From assembly GCF_042643165.1 (NCBI RefSeq), contig NZ_JBHRSH010000002.1:248001-312000 (forward strand): a stretch of 64,000 nt of DNA. Direction: 5' to 3'. The notes below the pieces were generated by a model. That model ran no database searches and was not told the origin of the DNA. It was given only the letters and a program-made list of their open reading frames with translations. Source of the stretch: Hyphococcus aureus. GTDB lineage: Bacteria; Pseudomonadota; Alphaproteobacteria; Caulobacterales; Parvularculaceae. Positions 7,550 to 15,734 of the stretch are shown in pieces; within the stretch, counting starts at the first letter, position 1, and each line of letters opens with the position of its first letter. The position numbers were made by a program, and so were the translations under genes.

Positions 7550-8950
7550 ATGGCGATTTTCATGAGAACAGGGCTCGCCGTCAGCTGGCTTTTCGCCCTT
7601 GCGGCCTGTTCCGGGGGTGAGGAAGTGGGCTCCTATGATGGCGCCGCTTACAGTGAAGAAGACTTCATCAGCGAGGAAGAGCTGGCGGAGATCGAGGCTG
7701 TCGATCCGGAAATGGCGGCGGAGCTGCGCCGGGAAATGGCGGCCATGCGTCAGCAGTCCTATCAGGCGCCTGGCCAGCCGGGCGGTCCCGCGGCTCCGCA
7801 AGCATCCGTCCAGCTTTATCAGACAGCCATGAACGCCGGCGCACAGCCGGGCGCCTCGGGGCCTGCGCAACAACCCCGCCAGCAACAACCCCCGCAACAG
7901 ATGTCAGCGGGCGGTAAAGGGTTGCCGCCGGGCGCGCATCGCGTAAAGCGCGTCGAAATCATCGATCGCAGCGGTTTTGAAAAACCGCTGACAGCCTACA
8001 CCATGATGGTGCCGGTGGACTGGAACGGCCAGGGCGGCGTTGTCTGGGGGCAAAATATGGGATGCGGCGGCGGCGGCTCCACGGTGAATTATTCAGCGTC
8101 GTCACCTGACGGGCGATCAGGCGTGCAGCTCATGCCGTCTTTTAGCTGGTCCTGGAATAATTTCTCCGGCCCCGGACAAACGGGCGGCTGCCCGTTCCTG
8201 CAGATCGGCGGGATCAAACAATATATCGAATATCTGGTGTCGCAGACCCGGCCCGGCGCCCGGATTATTGATTTCCGTCCGCGAGAGGATATCGCCGAGC
8301 CCTTTAAGCAGTTCAATGCAAATAATCCGATGCCCGGCATGGATATGCGCAGCTGGGTTGAGGCGGGTGAAGCGCTGATCGCCTATAACGGCAATGGCGG
8401 TGAAATTCGCGAGACCATCGCGGCGGTCGCGCTCATCAATTACAGCCGCATGCAGGATACGTCAGGCATGGGCATGGGCGATATGGAAATTCTGGCCGGC
8501 TCCGCCATGCCTGCCTACGCGATGCGCGCGCCAAACGGGCAACTTGATTTCAACTTCACCGAACTTGTCCGCAAGTCTATCCGCGAGGCGCCGGAATGGA
8601 GCCAGCGCATGGCCCGGCACAACGCCAAAATCGCGCAGACAAATTTGAAGGGCGCCCAGGACCGCTCTCGCATCATAGCCAGGACCGGAAGCGATATTCT
8701 CGACATGCAGATGGAGTCCTGGCGCAACCAGAATGCAAGCTCAGACCGGATCCAGCGTGAAAGCACCGAAGCGATCCTCGGCGTCGAGACTTATAATGAT
8801 CCGTATAATGGCGGGACAGTTCAGCTCGACAACACCTATGACAACGCCTGGCAATTGAATGACGGCAGCTTTGTGCTGACCGATGACGCCATGTTCGAGC
8901 CCTATCGGGATCTCGGCATGGATGGCCAGCGCCTCGAAGCGGCGCAGTAA
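7550..8950 (+). CDS. Large uncharacterised lipoprotein
   Basis: A 466-residue protein with a lipoprotein signal: hydrophobic residues 5-18 and lipobox LAAC with Cys20, followed by SGGEE, so it is probably lipidated. After an acidic, Gln/Pro-rich linker to about residue 125 comes a globular region that I do not recognise (MMVPVDWNGQGGVVWGQNMGCGGGG and onward), ending in a helical, Arg/Gln-rich part. The next gene begins 12 bases after the stop and also encodes an exported Gln/Pro-rich protein, so the two are likely an operon working in the cell envelope. SD GAGAGG precedes the ATG. Confidence 0.8.
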   Translation: MAIFMRTGLAVSWLFALAACSGGEEVGSYDGAAYSEEDFISEEELAEIEAVDPEMAAELRREMAAMRQQSYQAPGQPGGPAAPQASVQLYQTAMNAGAQPGASGPAQQPRQQQPPQQMSAGGKGLPPGAHRVKRVEIIDRSGFEKPLTAYTMMVPVDWNGQGGVVWGQNMGCGGGGSTVNYSASSPDGRSGVQLMPSFSWSWNNFSGPGQTGGCPFLQIGGIKQYIEYLVSQTRPGARIIDFRPREDIAEPFKQFNANNPMPGMDMRSWVEAGEALIAYNGNGGEIRETIAAVALINYSRMQDTSGMGMGDMEILAGSAMPAYAMRAPNGQLDFNFTELVRKSIREAPEWSQRMARHNAKIAQTNLKGAQDRSRIIARTGSDILDMQMESWRNQNASSDRIQRESTEAILGVETYNDPYNGGTVQLDNTYDNAWQLNDGSFVLTDDAMFEPYRDLGMDGQRLEAAQ

Positions 8951-8962
8951 GGGATAACAGAC

Positions 8963-9808
8963 ATGAAAATAACGATGACACTTCTTGCCGTTGCATTTGG
9001 TTTGGCAACGGCGGCGGCGGCGCAGGACGGGTTCGGCGCACAGCAGCCCCAGCAGCAACAAAACGCCCAACAGCCCTATCCGCAACAGGGCCAGTACCCA
9101 CAACAGGGTCAGTATCCTCAACAAGGCCAATATCCGCAGCAGCAACAGCCTCAAGGGTATCCCTCGCAACAACCCTACCAGCCGCAGCCTCAAGGTTATC
9201 CGCAACAACAGCCGGGCTATCCTCAACAGCAACAGCCATGGGGCGGCCAGCAACCGGCGCCGCAGCAGGGGCCGCAAATGGGCGGCGGTTCGCTCGATCA
9301 GCTGGCGGCAATGGAGCGGCAGGATTTCGGCGTGCAGCCGACAAGTCAGCTCCACAACGGCGCCATGCATGGACCAACCCCGGCGAGCATTCCCGGCGGA
9401 CAGGTGATCACCACAAAGGGCATTGTGGAGCTGGTGCAGGGGCGGCAAACGCCGTTCATCGTGCTCGATGTTCTGGGCGGTCAGGAGCTTTTGCCGGGCG
9501 CAACCTACGCCGTTCCGGCGCATCAGGGCGGCAGCTTTAACGACGCCACACAGAAAGAGTTCGGACAGTTCCTGTCGCAGATGACACAGGGCAATAAGGA
9601 AATCCCGTTGATCCTGTATTGTCAGTCAACGCAATGCTGGATGTCTTACAACGCATCGCTGCGCGCCATTAATCTCGGCTACAAGAATGTGATGTGGTAC
9701 CGCGGCGGCATTGAAGCGTGGAAAGCGGCGGGCCAGCAAACCGTAACGCCGCAACAAATTCAGCAGATGCAACAGCAAATGCAGCAACAACAGCGCCCGC
9801 GACAGTAG
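8963..9808 (+). CDS. Exported Gln/Pro-rich protein with CXXCW rhodanese-like domain
   Basis: A 281-residue protein with a Sec signal peptide (residues 1-20, cleavage near AAAAQ). A very Gln/Pro/Tyr-rich region follows (about 25-105), including tandem PQQGQY hexapeptides, then a rhodanese-like domain. The expected active-site loop is present as YCQSTQCWMSYNAS near residues 218-231, matching the CXXCW motif of the periplasmic rhodanese-like proteins named after PQQ-dependent catabolism. The C-terminus is Gln-rich again. Those relatives are linked with periplasmic redox enzymes, but no PQQ dehydrogenase is nearby here. Probably co-transcribed with the upstream lipoprotein. Confidence 0.82.
   Translation: MKITMTLLAVAFGLATAAAAQDGFGAQQPQQQQNAQQPYPQQGQYPQQGQYPQQGQYPQQQQPQGYPSQQPYQPQPQGYPQQQPGYPQQQQPWGGQQPAPQQGPQMGGGSLDQLAAMERQDFGVQPTSQLHNGAMHGPTPASIPGGQVITTKGIVELVQGRQTPFIVLDVLGGQELLPGATYAVPAHQGGSFNDATQKEFGQFLSQMTQGNKEIPLILYCQSTQCWMSYNASLRAINLGYKNVMWYRGGIEAWKAAGQQTVTPQQIQQMQQQMQQQQRPRQ
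9080..9133 (+). repeat. Three tandem 18-bp repeats coding PQQGQY
   Basis: Three consecutive 18-base units, in frame, encode PQQGQY three times within the exported rhodanese-like protein. The copies differ mainly at third codon positions, so the repeat is under protein-level selection or is old enough to have drifted. Similar but less regular Gln/Pro/Tyr units continue to about 9235. Confidence 0.85.
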
Positions 9809-9825
9809 CTGGATCGTATTGAAGT

Positions 9826-10035
9826 CTAAGTGCGGCGGAGCGCCTTTGGCGCTTCGGCCGGCTGGGCGTTGGCGACATCGAGCCGCTTCGGCGCGCGCAT
9901 CAGATCCGCCGATAGCTGTTCCTGTTCAGCATGGCGCAGCCGACGAAACAGCGCGTCCGCTCTTGCGCTGCGCGATTGCGACGTTGTTCCCAGTCGCAGG
10001 AACAGTTCCTGCGTTGTGACATCCATCCGGCTCAT
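9826..10035 (-). CDS. Small protein behind a CtrA-type box
   Basis: A 69-residue charged protein (starts MSRMDVTTQELFLRLG, ends EAPKALRRT) that I do not recognise. It has no signal peptide or membrane segment and is rich in Arg, Ala and Gln, with probable helical character in RADALFRRLRHAEQEQLSADLM. The opposite strand gives only Ser/Arg-rich shadow sequence. ATG 10035 has a G-run upstream as a weak Shine-Dalgarno; an in-frame ATG lies at 10026. A perfect CtrA-type box lies about 46-60 bases upstream of the start, which supports a real, separately regulated gene. Confidence 0.6.
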   Translation of the reverse strand: MSRMDVTTQELFLRLGTTSQSRSARADALFRRLRHAEQEQLSADLMRAPKRLDVANAQPAEAPKALRRT

Positions 10036-10079
10036 GACAGCCCCCCGGCTTTTGGTTGCCCCCACCGTGATTCGGATTG

Positions 10080-10095
10080 GTTAACGAAAAGTTAA
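10080..10095 (-). promoter_or_regulatory. CtrA-type box TTAA-N7-TTAAC
   Basis: Read on the minus strand this is TTAACTTTTCGTTAAC, an exact match to the CtrA consensus TTAA-N7-TTAAC known from Caulobacter and relatives. It lies 45 bases upstream of the 69-residue gene at 9826-10035 and overlaps the stop codon of the NAT gene. Binding is inferred, not shown. Confidence 0.55.
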
Positions 10096-10907
10096 GGTTG
10101 TGAGGGCTCGCCGAAAACAACCTCATGCCGGGCGCAAATTTTCGGCCAGAGCGATGTCGCTTCAGGCAGAGTGAGTCCGAAACGCTCTTCCAGCGCCTGC
10201 ATATAGGCGTCCGCGCTGTCAATGAGATCGACGATCTTGTTGTCGCTAGACAGAGCCGTAAAAACGCGCCCGCGCATGGAGATATGCTGGCCCGGCAGCC
10301 AGCGCTGGACCACCGCATTCAGGACAAATATCGATTCTTCGTGGGTCTGCAGCAAACCGCACGCCTTTTCCAAGAGCACTTCATCACTGACGCTTCGATT
10401 GAAATCAAAAGTTGGTCCGCCGCCGCGCGGGTCGTTGTGATAGCGCATCCAACCGCCGCCAATGTCTTCGAGACGGCAATGGAAAGGTCCGTTTGAAAAT
10501 GCGCCCATTCGAAGCGGGATCGCTTCGATAAGGCCGTCGCCAAAGCCCGCATCGGCGAGCCACGGCTCATCAAGTTGCACGATTAAAACAAGGTGATTGC
10601 CGACCGCGTCGTCGCCGCGTTCATCGCGCGCCACAGCGCCGGCGAGGCGCTCCACCTTGAAGCCGATCTCTTCCAGCGCCCAGCCGAGCAGCCCGTTCAT
10701 TTCGTAACACCAGCCGCCGCGCCGTCGCGTCACGATCTTGTCGAATGCGGCTTTGCACGCGCGCGTCACCGGCGTTTCCAGTTGTACGTCGAGATTTTCG
10801 TAAGGAATGGTCTCGGCATGGGCGCGGTGCACAGCCCTGAGAACGCCGGCGTCAGGCCGAATGGGCCCCTTGTAGCCGATCCGGTCGAGATAGGCCTGGA
10901 GATGCAT
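10092..10907 (-). CDS. nat: Arylamine N-acetyltransferase
   Basis: A 271-residue acetyl-CoA:arylamine N-acetyltransferase. The catalytic triad is visible: Cys67 in RRRGGWCYEMN, His105 in GNHLVLIV and Asp119 in WLADAGFGD. Typical substrates are arylamines and hydrazines; physiological acceptors in bacteria vary. ATG 10907 lies 6 bases after the phaC stop codon, and extending the frame further would overlap phaC. Co-transcription with phaC is therefore likely. NAT genes near polyester or lipid genes are known in other bacteria, but a functional link is inference. Confidence 0.92.
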   Translation of the reverse strand: MHLQAYLDRIGYKGPIRPDAGVLRAVHRAHAETIPYENLDVQLETPVTRACKAAFDKIVTRRRGGWCYEMNGLLGWALEEIGFKVERLAGAVARDERGDDAVGNHLVLIVQLDEPWLADAGFGDGLIEAIPLRMGAFSNGPFHCRLEDIGGGWMRYHNDPRGGGPTFDFNRSVSDEVLLEKACGLLQTHEESIFVLNAVVQRWLPGQHISMRGRVFTALSSDNKIVDLIDSADAYMQALEERFGLTLPEATSLWPKICARHEVVFGEPSQP

Positions 10908-10912
10908 ATGGC

Positions 10913-12883
10913 TTAGGCTTTCACCTTCACATAAGAGCCGGGCGCATCCTCGATAATCGAGAGGCCGCCATCGCCGGGCTGGCGCGCTGTTGTCTCGCCG
11001 GCGCTCACCTTGTTCAGCCAAGCGATCCAGTAAGGCCACCATGAGCCCGGATGACGCGTCGCGCCGGCTTTCCAGTCGCTAAGCGTCGCCGGCAGCGCTT
11101 CATTGGTGGAATGGTGGTATTTGTGCTTGTCCGGATGATTGACGACGCCGGCGATATGGCCGGAGCCCGCCAGCATATATTCAACATTGTCGTTGTCGCC
11201 GGAGGCGAACAGCCGCGCTGTTCTGTAGACGGAGTTATGTGGCGCAATGTGATCGGTCTCGCCCGCCTGCATGAAGATCGGAATGTCGACTGCGCTGAGA
11301 TCAAGGGTTTCGCCATCCATGATCATCTCGCCGCGCGCGAGACGGTTGCGTTGATAGAATTCGCGCAAATAGAAAAGATGGACGTTTTTCGGCATCCGAG
11401 TGGCGTCGGAATTCCAATAGAGAAGATCGAACCGCGCCGGGTCTTTTCCCTTCAGGTAGTTATCGATGACAAAGGACCAGATGAGGTCGTTGGAGCGCAA
11501 CATATTGAAAGTTGTGGCCATAGCCCGCCCTTCAAGAACGCCGCCCGCCGCGTCCATCTGCTTTTCGATGGCGTCGAGCTGTTCGTCGTCGACAAACAAA
11601 AGAAGATCGCCGGACTCTTTAAAGTCCGCCTGCGCCGTGAAAAAGGTAGCGGAGTTGACGCGGTCGTCATTCTTTTTCGCCATCAGGGCGAGGGCGGTCG
11701 ATAACATGGTGCCGCCGATACAATAGCCGATGGTGTCGGCTTTTTCTTCGCCGGTGGCTTTTTTGACGGCGTCCAGCGCTTCGAAAAGTCCGCCCTTGAT
11801 ATAGTCTTCAAAAGTCTTGCCTTTGAGATCCGGTCCCGGATTGACCCAACTCATGACGAAGACGGTGCGGCCCTGATCCACGAGCCAGTGGATGAACGAG
11901 TTCTGCGGCTGCAGGTCGAGAATGTAAAATTTATTGATCCAGGGCGGCACGATCAGCATCGGCATCTTCGCCACGGCCTCGGTCGTCGGAGTGTACTGAA
12001 TGAGCTGGAAAATTTCGTTCTGAAAGACGACCTTGCCTGGCGTCGTTGCGATATTTTCGCCTAGTTTGAAAAATTCGAGATCCGCCTGCCGGATCGATAG
12101 CTCGCCATGGCCGCGGTCGATATCCTCAAGCAGGTTCTTCAGTCCCTTCAACAGGTTTTCGCCTTTTGACTCCAGCGTCGCCTCGATCACTTCAGGATTG
12201 AGCATGGCGAAGTTTGTCGGCGCAAAAGCATCGATAAATTGCCGGGTGAAGAACTCAGCCTTTTTCTTCTCATGCTCGTCTTCAAACTCGAGCTGGCTGA
12301 TCGTCGTTTCAAGCCACCGCGCAAATATGAGATATGATTGCTTGACGAAATCCAGCATGGGGTTTTCGTCCCACGCGGGATGGGTGAAGCGCTTGTCGCC
12401 GCTTGACGGCTTGATGGCGGGGCCGACCGTCTCCCCGGCCATCTTGCGGGACATGGTCGCCATCAGCTTGGCGTAGTCGCCCCACAGATTGAACTGGCGC
12501 TGCAGCACGGTGCCCGGATCAATGGAGAGGCCTTTGAGCATCTCCTGAAAGGCTTCGCCGACATTCAGGGGGTCCGCCGGGATCTCGCCGGTCAGGCGGC
12601 GCAGGTCCTGATTGCGAACGGCGAATTCGCGGATGACTTCCTGGCTCCTGCCGCTGACCTCGGTGAGATATTCGGAAAGGGCGTCAAAATCCTGATAGAG
12701 CGACCGGTGAGGCGCCGCCTCTTCGGGCTTTTTGGGGGCGGCCGCCGGTTCAGGCGCTGGCTTCGATCCGCTTTTTGGCTTCGGATCAGCCTTTGGGGCC
12801 GTCTTCGAAGAAGTCTTCGCCGCCGCCTTTTTCTTCTTCTTGGCCGGGCTTTTTTTGTCTGATTTTTCTTTCACTTGCGCCAT
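10913..12883 (-). CDS. phaC: Class I poly(R)-hydroxyalkanoate synthase
   Basis: PhaC polymerises hydroxyacyl-CoA into PHA storage granules. The 656-residue protein has a Lys/Ala/Pro-rich N-terminal extension of about 60 residues, then the PhaC N-domain and an alpha/beta-hydrolase domain. The lipase-like box GYCIGG carries the catalytic Cys388. The Asp partner is in QAGETDHIAPHNSVY and the His in LAGSGHIAGVVNHP. FVMSWVNPG, a class I landmark, is present. The stand-alone size indicates class I, which needs no PhaE/PhaR partner. No phaA, phaB or phasin gene is adjacent. NAT follows after 5 bases. Confidence 0.97.
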   Translation of the reverse strand: MAQVKEKSDKKSPAKKKKKAAAKTSSKTAPKADPKPKSGSKPAPEPAAAPKKPEEAAPHRSLYQDFDALSEYLTEVSGRSQEVIREFAVRNQDLRRLTGEIPADPLNVGEAFQEMLKGLSIDPGTVLQRQFNLWGDYAKLMATMSRKMAGETVGPAIKPSSGDKRFTHPAWDENPMLDFVKQSYLIFARWLETTISQLEFEDEHEKKKAEFFTRQFIDAFAPTNFAMLNPEVIEATLESKGENLLKGLKNLLEDIDRGHGELSIRQADLEFFKLGENIATTPGKVVFQNEIFQLIQYTPTTEAVAKMPMLIVPPWINKFYILDLQPQNSFIHWLVDQGRTVFVMSWVNPGPDLKGKTFEDYIKGGLFEALDAVKKATGEEKADTIGYCIGGTMLSTALALMAKKNDDRVNSATFFTAQADFKESGDLLLFVDDEQLDAIEKQMDAAGGVLEGRAMATTFNMLRSNDLIWSFVIDNYLKGKDPARFDLLYWNSDATRMPKNVHLFYLREFYQRNRLARGEMIMDGETLDLSAVDIPIFMQAGETDHIAPHNSVYRTARLFASGDNDNVEYMLAGSGHIAGVVNHPDKHKYHHSTNEALPATLSDWKAGATRHPGSWWPYWIAWLNKVSAGETTARQPGDGGLSIIEDAPGSYVKVKA

Positions 12884-12948
12884 ACGCCCGGTTAAGGGTT
12901 AAAGAAGTCTTGTGCTTTAGTCGTCTCTCGCCTTTATAGGATGGCCTT

Positions 12949-13419
12949 GTGTCCAGTGTAAAACGATCTCAGCCGTGGGCTTCATCCCTCATTGTGGGAG
13001 CTCTTGCGCTAACAGGATGCGAGTCCGGCGATCTAGCCCGCTTTGCCCCGCCAGGCATCGTCAAATATGAAGACCTCGCTGGCGACCAGGAAGTGAATCC
13101 CGCCGTCGCAGCGCGCATTGCCGAGCGCCGTGAGGAAAAGGGCGCCGGGTCCTTTCCCAATCTCTCTTTGACGCCCGGAAAGGGCGACCGTCCGCAGAAA
13201 AAACCTGTCAGTGAAGTGGCCGCCGAAACCGACATGCTGGTTGACGCCCGCACGGCGCTGGCCGAAGACGTAGCTTCAGATCGGGCCGCCGTGGAAGCCG
13301 AACTCGGCAGCGATCTTTCGGCCGAAGGGGAGGCGCTCAAGTCTCGTCTGGACGCTGACAGCGCCGCGGCGGCGCGGGAGCGGCGCGAGGCGTTGACGCC
13401 GCCCGAGACTGAAAATTGA
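12949..13419 (+). CDS. Small lipoprotein, unknown function
   Basis: A 156-residue protein from a GTG start. The N-terminus has a short hydrophobic stretch and lipobox ALTGC (Cys24), so it is probably lipid-anchored. The mature part is acidic and Ala/Glu/Asp-rich with long predicted helices (ERREALTPPETEN at the end). No family recognised. It is divergent from phaC and is followed after 41 bases by glpX on the same strand. Confidence 0.7.
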   Translation: MSSVKRSQPWASSLIVGALALTGCESGDLARFAPPGIVKYEDLAGDQEVNPAVAARIAERREEKGAGSFPNLSLTPGKGDRPQKKPVSEVAAETDMLVDARTALAEDVASDRAAVEAELGSDLSAEGEALKSRLDADSAAAARERREALTPPETEN

Positions 13420-13460
13420 TCTGGCGATTTATCGTCTGACCACCTACGGAAAGAGTGAAC

Positions 13461-14420
13461 ATGTCCGCTGATGAAAAATTTCTAGACCGCGTTCTGACAA
13501 TGGAAGTCGGCCGCTGCACCGAAGCTGCGGCTGTCGCCGCCTCGACGATGATCGGGCATGGCGACAAGGAAGGCGCCGACCAGGCCGCCGTCACGGCGCT
13601 GCGCGATGCTTTCAACAAACTCCATATTCAGGGCACGGTGGTGATCGGCGAAGGCGAACGCGACGAAGCGCCGATGCTTTATATCGGCGAGAAAGTCGGT
13701 CTGGGTGATGGTCCGAAAGTCGACATTGCGCTCGATCCGCTGGAAGGAACGACGCTGACCGCAAAGGCGATGTCCAACGCGCTCGCCGTTGTCGCTATGG
13801 CGCAGGGCGGCACCTTGCTTCATGCGCCTGACGTTTACATGGACAAGATCGCTTGCGGCCCCGGCTATCCGGAAGGCGTGATCGATCTCGACGCTTCTGT
13901 CGAGGATAATATTTCGTCTCTCGCCAAGGCGAAGAATGTGGGCACCGACGACATCACCCTTTGCATTCTGGATCGTGAGCGACATCAGCCGCTGATTGAC
14001 GGCGCGCGCAAGATGGGCTCGCGCGTGTTTCTGATTCCCGATGGCGATGTCGCCGGCGTCTTCCATACGACGGAAAGCCATACGGGCATTGACCTCTATG
14101 TTGGCCAGGGCGGCGCGCCGGAAGGCGTGCTCGCGGCGGCGGCGTTGCGCTGCGTCGGCGGTCAGATGCAGGGGCGGCTGCACTTCCGCAATGATGATGA
14201 GCGCGGCCGCGCCGAACGCATCGGCATCACCGATCTCAATCGCAAATACGGTCTGATGGACCTCGCTTCCGGCGATGTGATCTTCGCCGCCACAGGCGTC
14301 ACCAACGGCACCATGCTCGATGGCGTCAAATGGGAGCGCGGACATGTCTCGACGCATACGGTCGTGATGCGGTCAAAGACCGGGACGGTCCGTTATATCC
14401 GCGCGCGCACACGTCGATAG
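13461..14420 (+). CDS. glpX: Class II fructose-1,6-bisphosphatase
   Basis: GlpX hydrolyses fructose 1,6-bisphosphate to fructose 6-phosphate in gluconeogenesis (and sedoheptulose bisphosphate in some relatives). The 319-residue enzyme shows VIGEGERDEAPMLYIGE and the Li-sensitive phosphatase metal motif DIALDPLEGTT, plus ATGVTNG near the C-terminus. ATG 13461 is preferred because GGAAAG lies 7 bases upstream; a GTG two codons earlier is also in frame. DUF3297 follows after 9 bases, probably on the same transcript. Confidence 0.96.
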   Translation: MSADEKFLDRVLTMEVGRCTEAAAVAASTMIGHGDKEGADQAAVTALRDAFNKLHIQGTVVIGEGERDEAPMLYIGEKVGLGDGPKVDIALDPLEGTTLTAKAMSNALAVVAMAQGGTLLHAPDVYMDKIACGPGYPEGVIDLDASVEDNISSLAKAKNVGTDDITLCILDRERHQPLIDGARKMGSRVFLIPDGDVAGVFHTTESHTGIDLYVGQGGAPEGVLAAAALRCVGGQMQGRLHFRNDDERGRAERIGITDLNRKYGLMDLASGDVIFAATGVTNGTMLDGVKWERGHVSTHTVVMRSKTGTVRYIRARTRR

Positions 14421-14429
14421 AGGCAAAGC

Positions 14430-14684
14430 ATGTCTGACGAAGAACTACCCGAACTCCCCGACCGTCTCAGCGTCAATCCGAAAAGCCCGCATTTCAACGC
14501 GGATATTTTCCAGCGCGATATCGGCATCCGCATCAATGGAACGGAAAAGACCAATGTGGAGGAATATTGCGTTTCCGAAGGCTGGATCAAAGTCGCCGTC
14601 GGCAAGAGTATGGATCGCAAGGGCAACCCGTTGACCATGACGCTCAAGGGGACGGTCGAGCCGTTTTATAAAGACCGCAAATAG
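14430..14684 (+). CDS. DUF3297 family protein
   Basis: An 84-residue protein matching the small DUF3297 family: LPDRLSVNPKSPHFN, the DIGIRINGTEKTNVEEYCVSEGW region and a terminal GTVEPFYKDRK. The family is conserved in proteobacteria, has no known activity, and looks like a compact single-domain cytosolic protein. It follows glpX by 9 bases. Confidence 0.88.
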   Translation: MSDEELPELPDRLSVNPKSPHFNADIFQRDIGIRINGTEKTNVEEYCVSEGWIKVAVGKSMDRKGNPLTMTLKGTVEPFYKDRK

Positions 14685-14755
14685 CAGCAAGAATCGGGCG
14701 GCGTCGGCTTGGCGGTCGCCATAAAGTGCGGGCGAAACAATGGAGTTTCCCCGCC

Positions 14756-15730
14756 ATGTCCTTAAACTCGTCCGCCCATCTCCGCCTTGTCCATCCGCCG
14801 CAACTTGACGACGACGCTCGTTGGGCCGCGGTCGAGCGCCGTGACGCCGCTGTTGACGGCGCGTTCTGGTCCTGTGTGAAGACGACTGGCGTTTACTGCC
14901 TGCCTTCCTGCTCGGGTCGTCCCAAACGCGAGAACGTCATCTTTGTCTCGACGCGCGCTGAAGCCGAAGCGGCCGGGTTTCGCCCCTGCAAAAGGTGCCG
15001 TCCGGAACGGTTTGTTTCAGGCGCGCTTCAGGACCGCATCGAAGAAATCGACTGGACGAGGGCTCATGACGCGCTCAATGCGCAGGGCTGGGCGCCGCTG
15101 GGACGGTTGTTAAGTGATGAGGACTGTTCGGCGCTGATCGCCGGCTACGAGGAAGATGCACGGTATCGCTCCACAGTCATCATGCGCCGTCATGGCTTCG
15201 GGGAAGGCGAGTATCGCTATTTCACGGACCCTGCGCCGGATCTTGTCTCAACGCTTCGCGCGCGGCTTTATGAAAAACTGGCGCCCGTCGCCAATGAATG
15301 GAGGATGACGTTAAAACAAAAACGCGACGCCTATCCGGCGAAGCTTAGCGCCTATCGCAAGCGCTGCGCCATGGCGGGCCAGAAACGGCCAACGCCGTTA
15401 ATTCTCAAATACGGGCCAGGCGATTACAATCGTCTGCATCAGGATCTTTATGGCGGCGAAGTTTTTCCGCTGCAGGTTGCAATCGTGCTGTCTCAACCCG
15501 GCAGGGATTTTTTCGGCGGTGAGTTCGTGATGACGGAGCAGGCGCCGCGGCGCCAGTCGCGAGCGATGGTGGCACCGCTGGAGAAGGGATCAGCGATCGC
15601 GTTTGCCGTCAATGAACGCCCGGTCGAGTGCGCACATGGAACTTATCGTGTGAAAATGCGCCATGGCGTCAGTGAAATTCGCGACGGCGCCCGCTATTGC
15701 CTCGGGGTTATCTTTCACGATGCGCTTTAA
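14756..15730 (+). CDS. Ada-type zinc domain fused to 2OG-Fe(II) oxygenase
   Basis: A 324-residue two-domain protein. Residues about 20-90 match the N-terminal metal-binding domain of Ada (AFWSCVKTTGVYCLPSC, FRPCKRCRPE), with the four cysteines that bind zinc and, in Ada, accept methyl groups from DNA phosphotriesters. Residues about 105-324 match the COG3826-type 2-oxoglutarate/Fe(II) oxygenase: YNRLHQDLYGG gives the HxD iron ligands, FFGGEFVMTEQ follows, and GTYRVKMRHGVS gives the distal His and Arg. A DNA-repair or methyl-sensing role is inferred from the fusion. ATG 14756 is chosen; an in-frame GTG at 14726 is possible. Confidence 0.82.
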   Translation: MSLNSSAHLRLVHPPQLDDDARWAAVERRDAAVDGAFWSCVKTTGVYCLPSCSGRPKRENVIFVSTRAEAEAAGFRPCKRCRPERFVSGALQDRIEEIDWTRAHDALNAQGWAPLGRLLSDEDCSALIAGYEEDARYRSTVIMRRHGFGEGEYRYFTDPAPDLVSTLRARLYEKLAPVANEWRMTLKQKRDAYPAKLSAYRKRCAMAGQKRPTPLILKYGPGDYNRLHQDLYGGEVFPLQVAIVLSQPGRDFFGGEFVMTEQAPRRQSRAMVAPLEKGSAIAFAVNERPVECAHGTYRVKMRHGVSEIRDGARYCLGVIFHDAL

Positions 15731-15734
15731 CGAA

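Noticed and set aside
8673..9523. Long minus-strand frames opposite the Gln/Pro-rich gene
   Set aside because: Leu/Arg and Ala/Val-rich sequence that mirrors the Gln/Pro repeats; no ribosome site or family.
13482..14357. 291-residue minus-strand frame opposite glpX
   Set aside because: Antisense shadow of a well-conserved enzyme, with no independent support.
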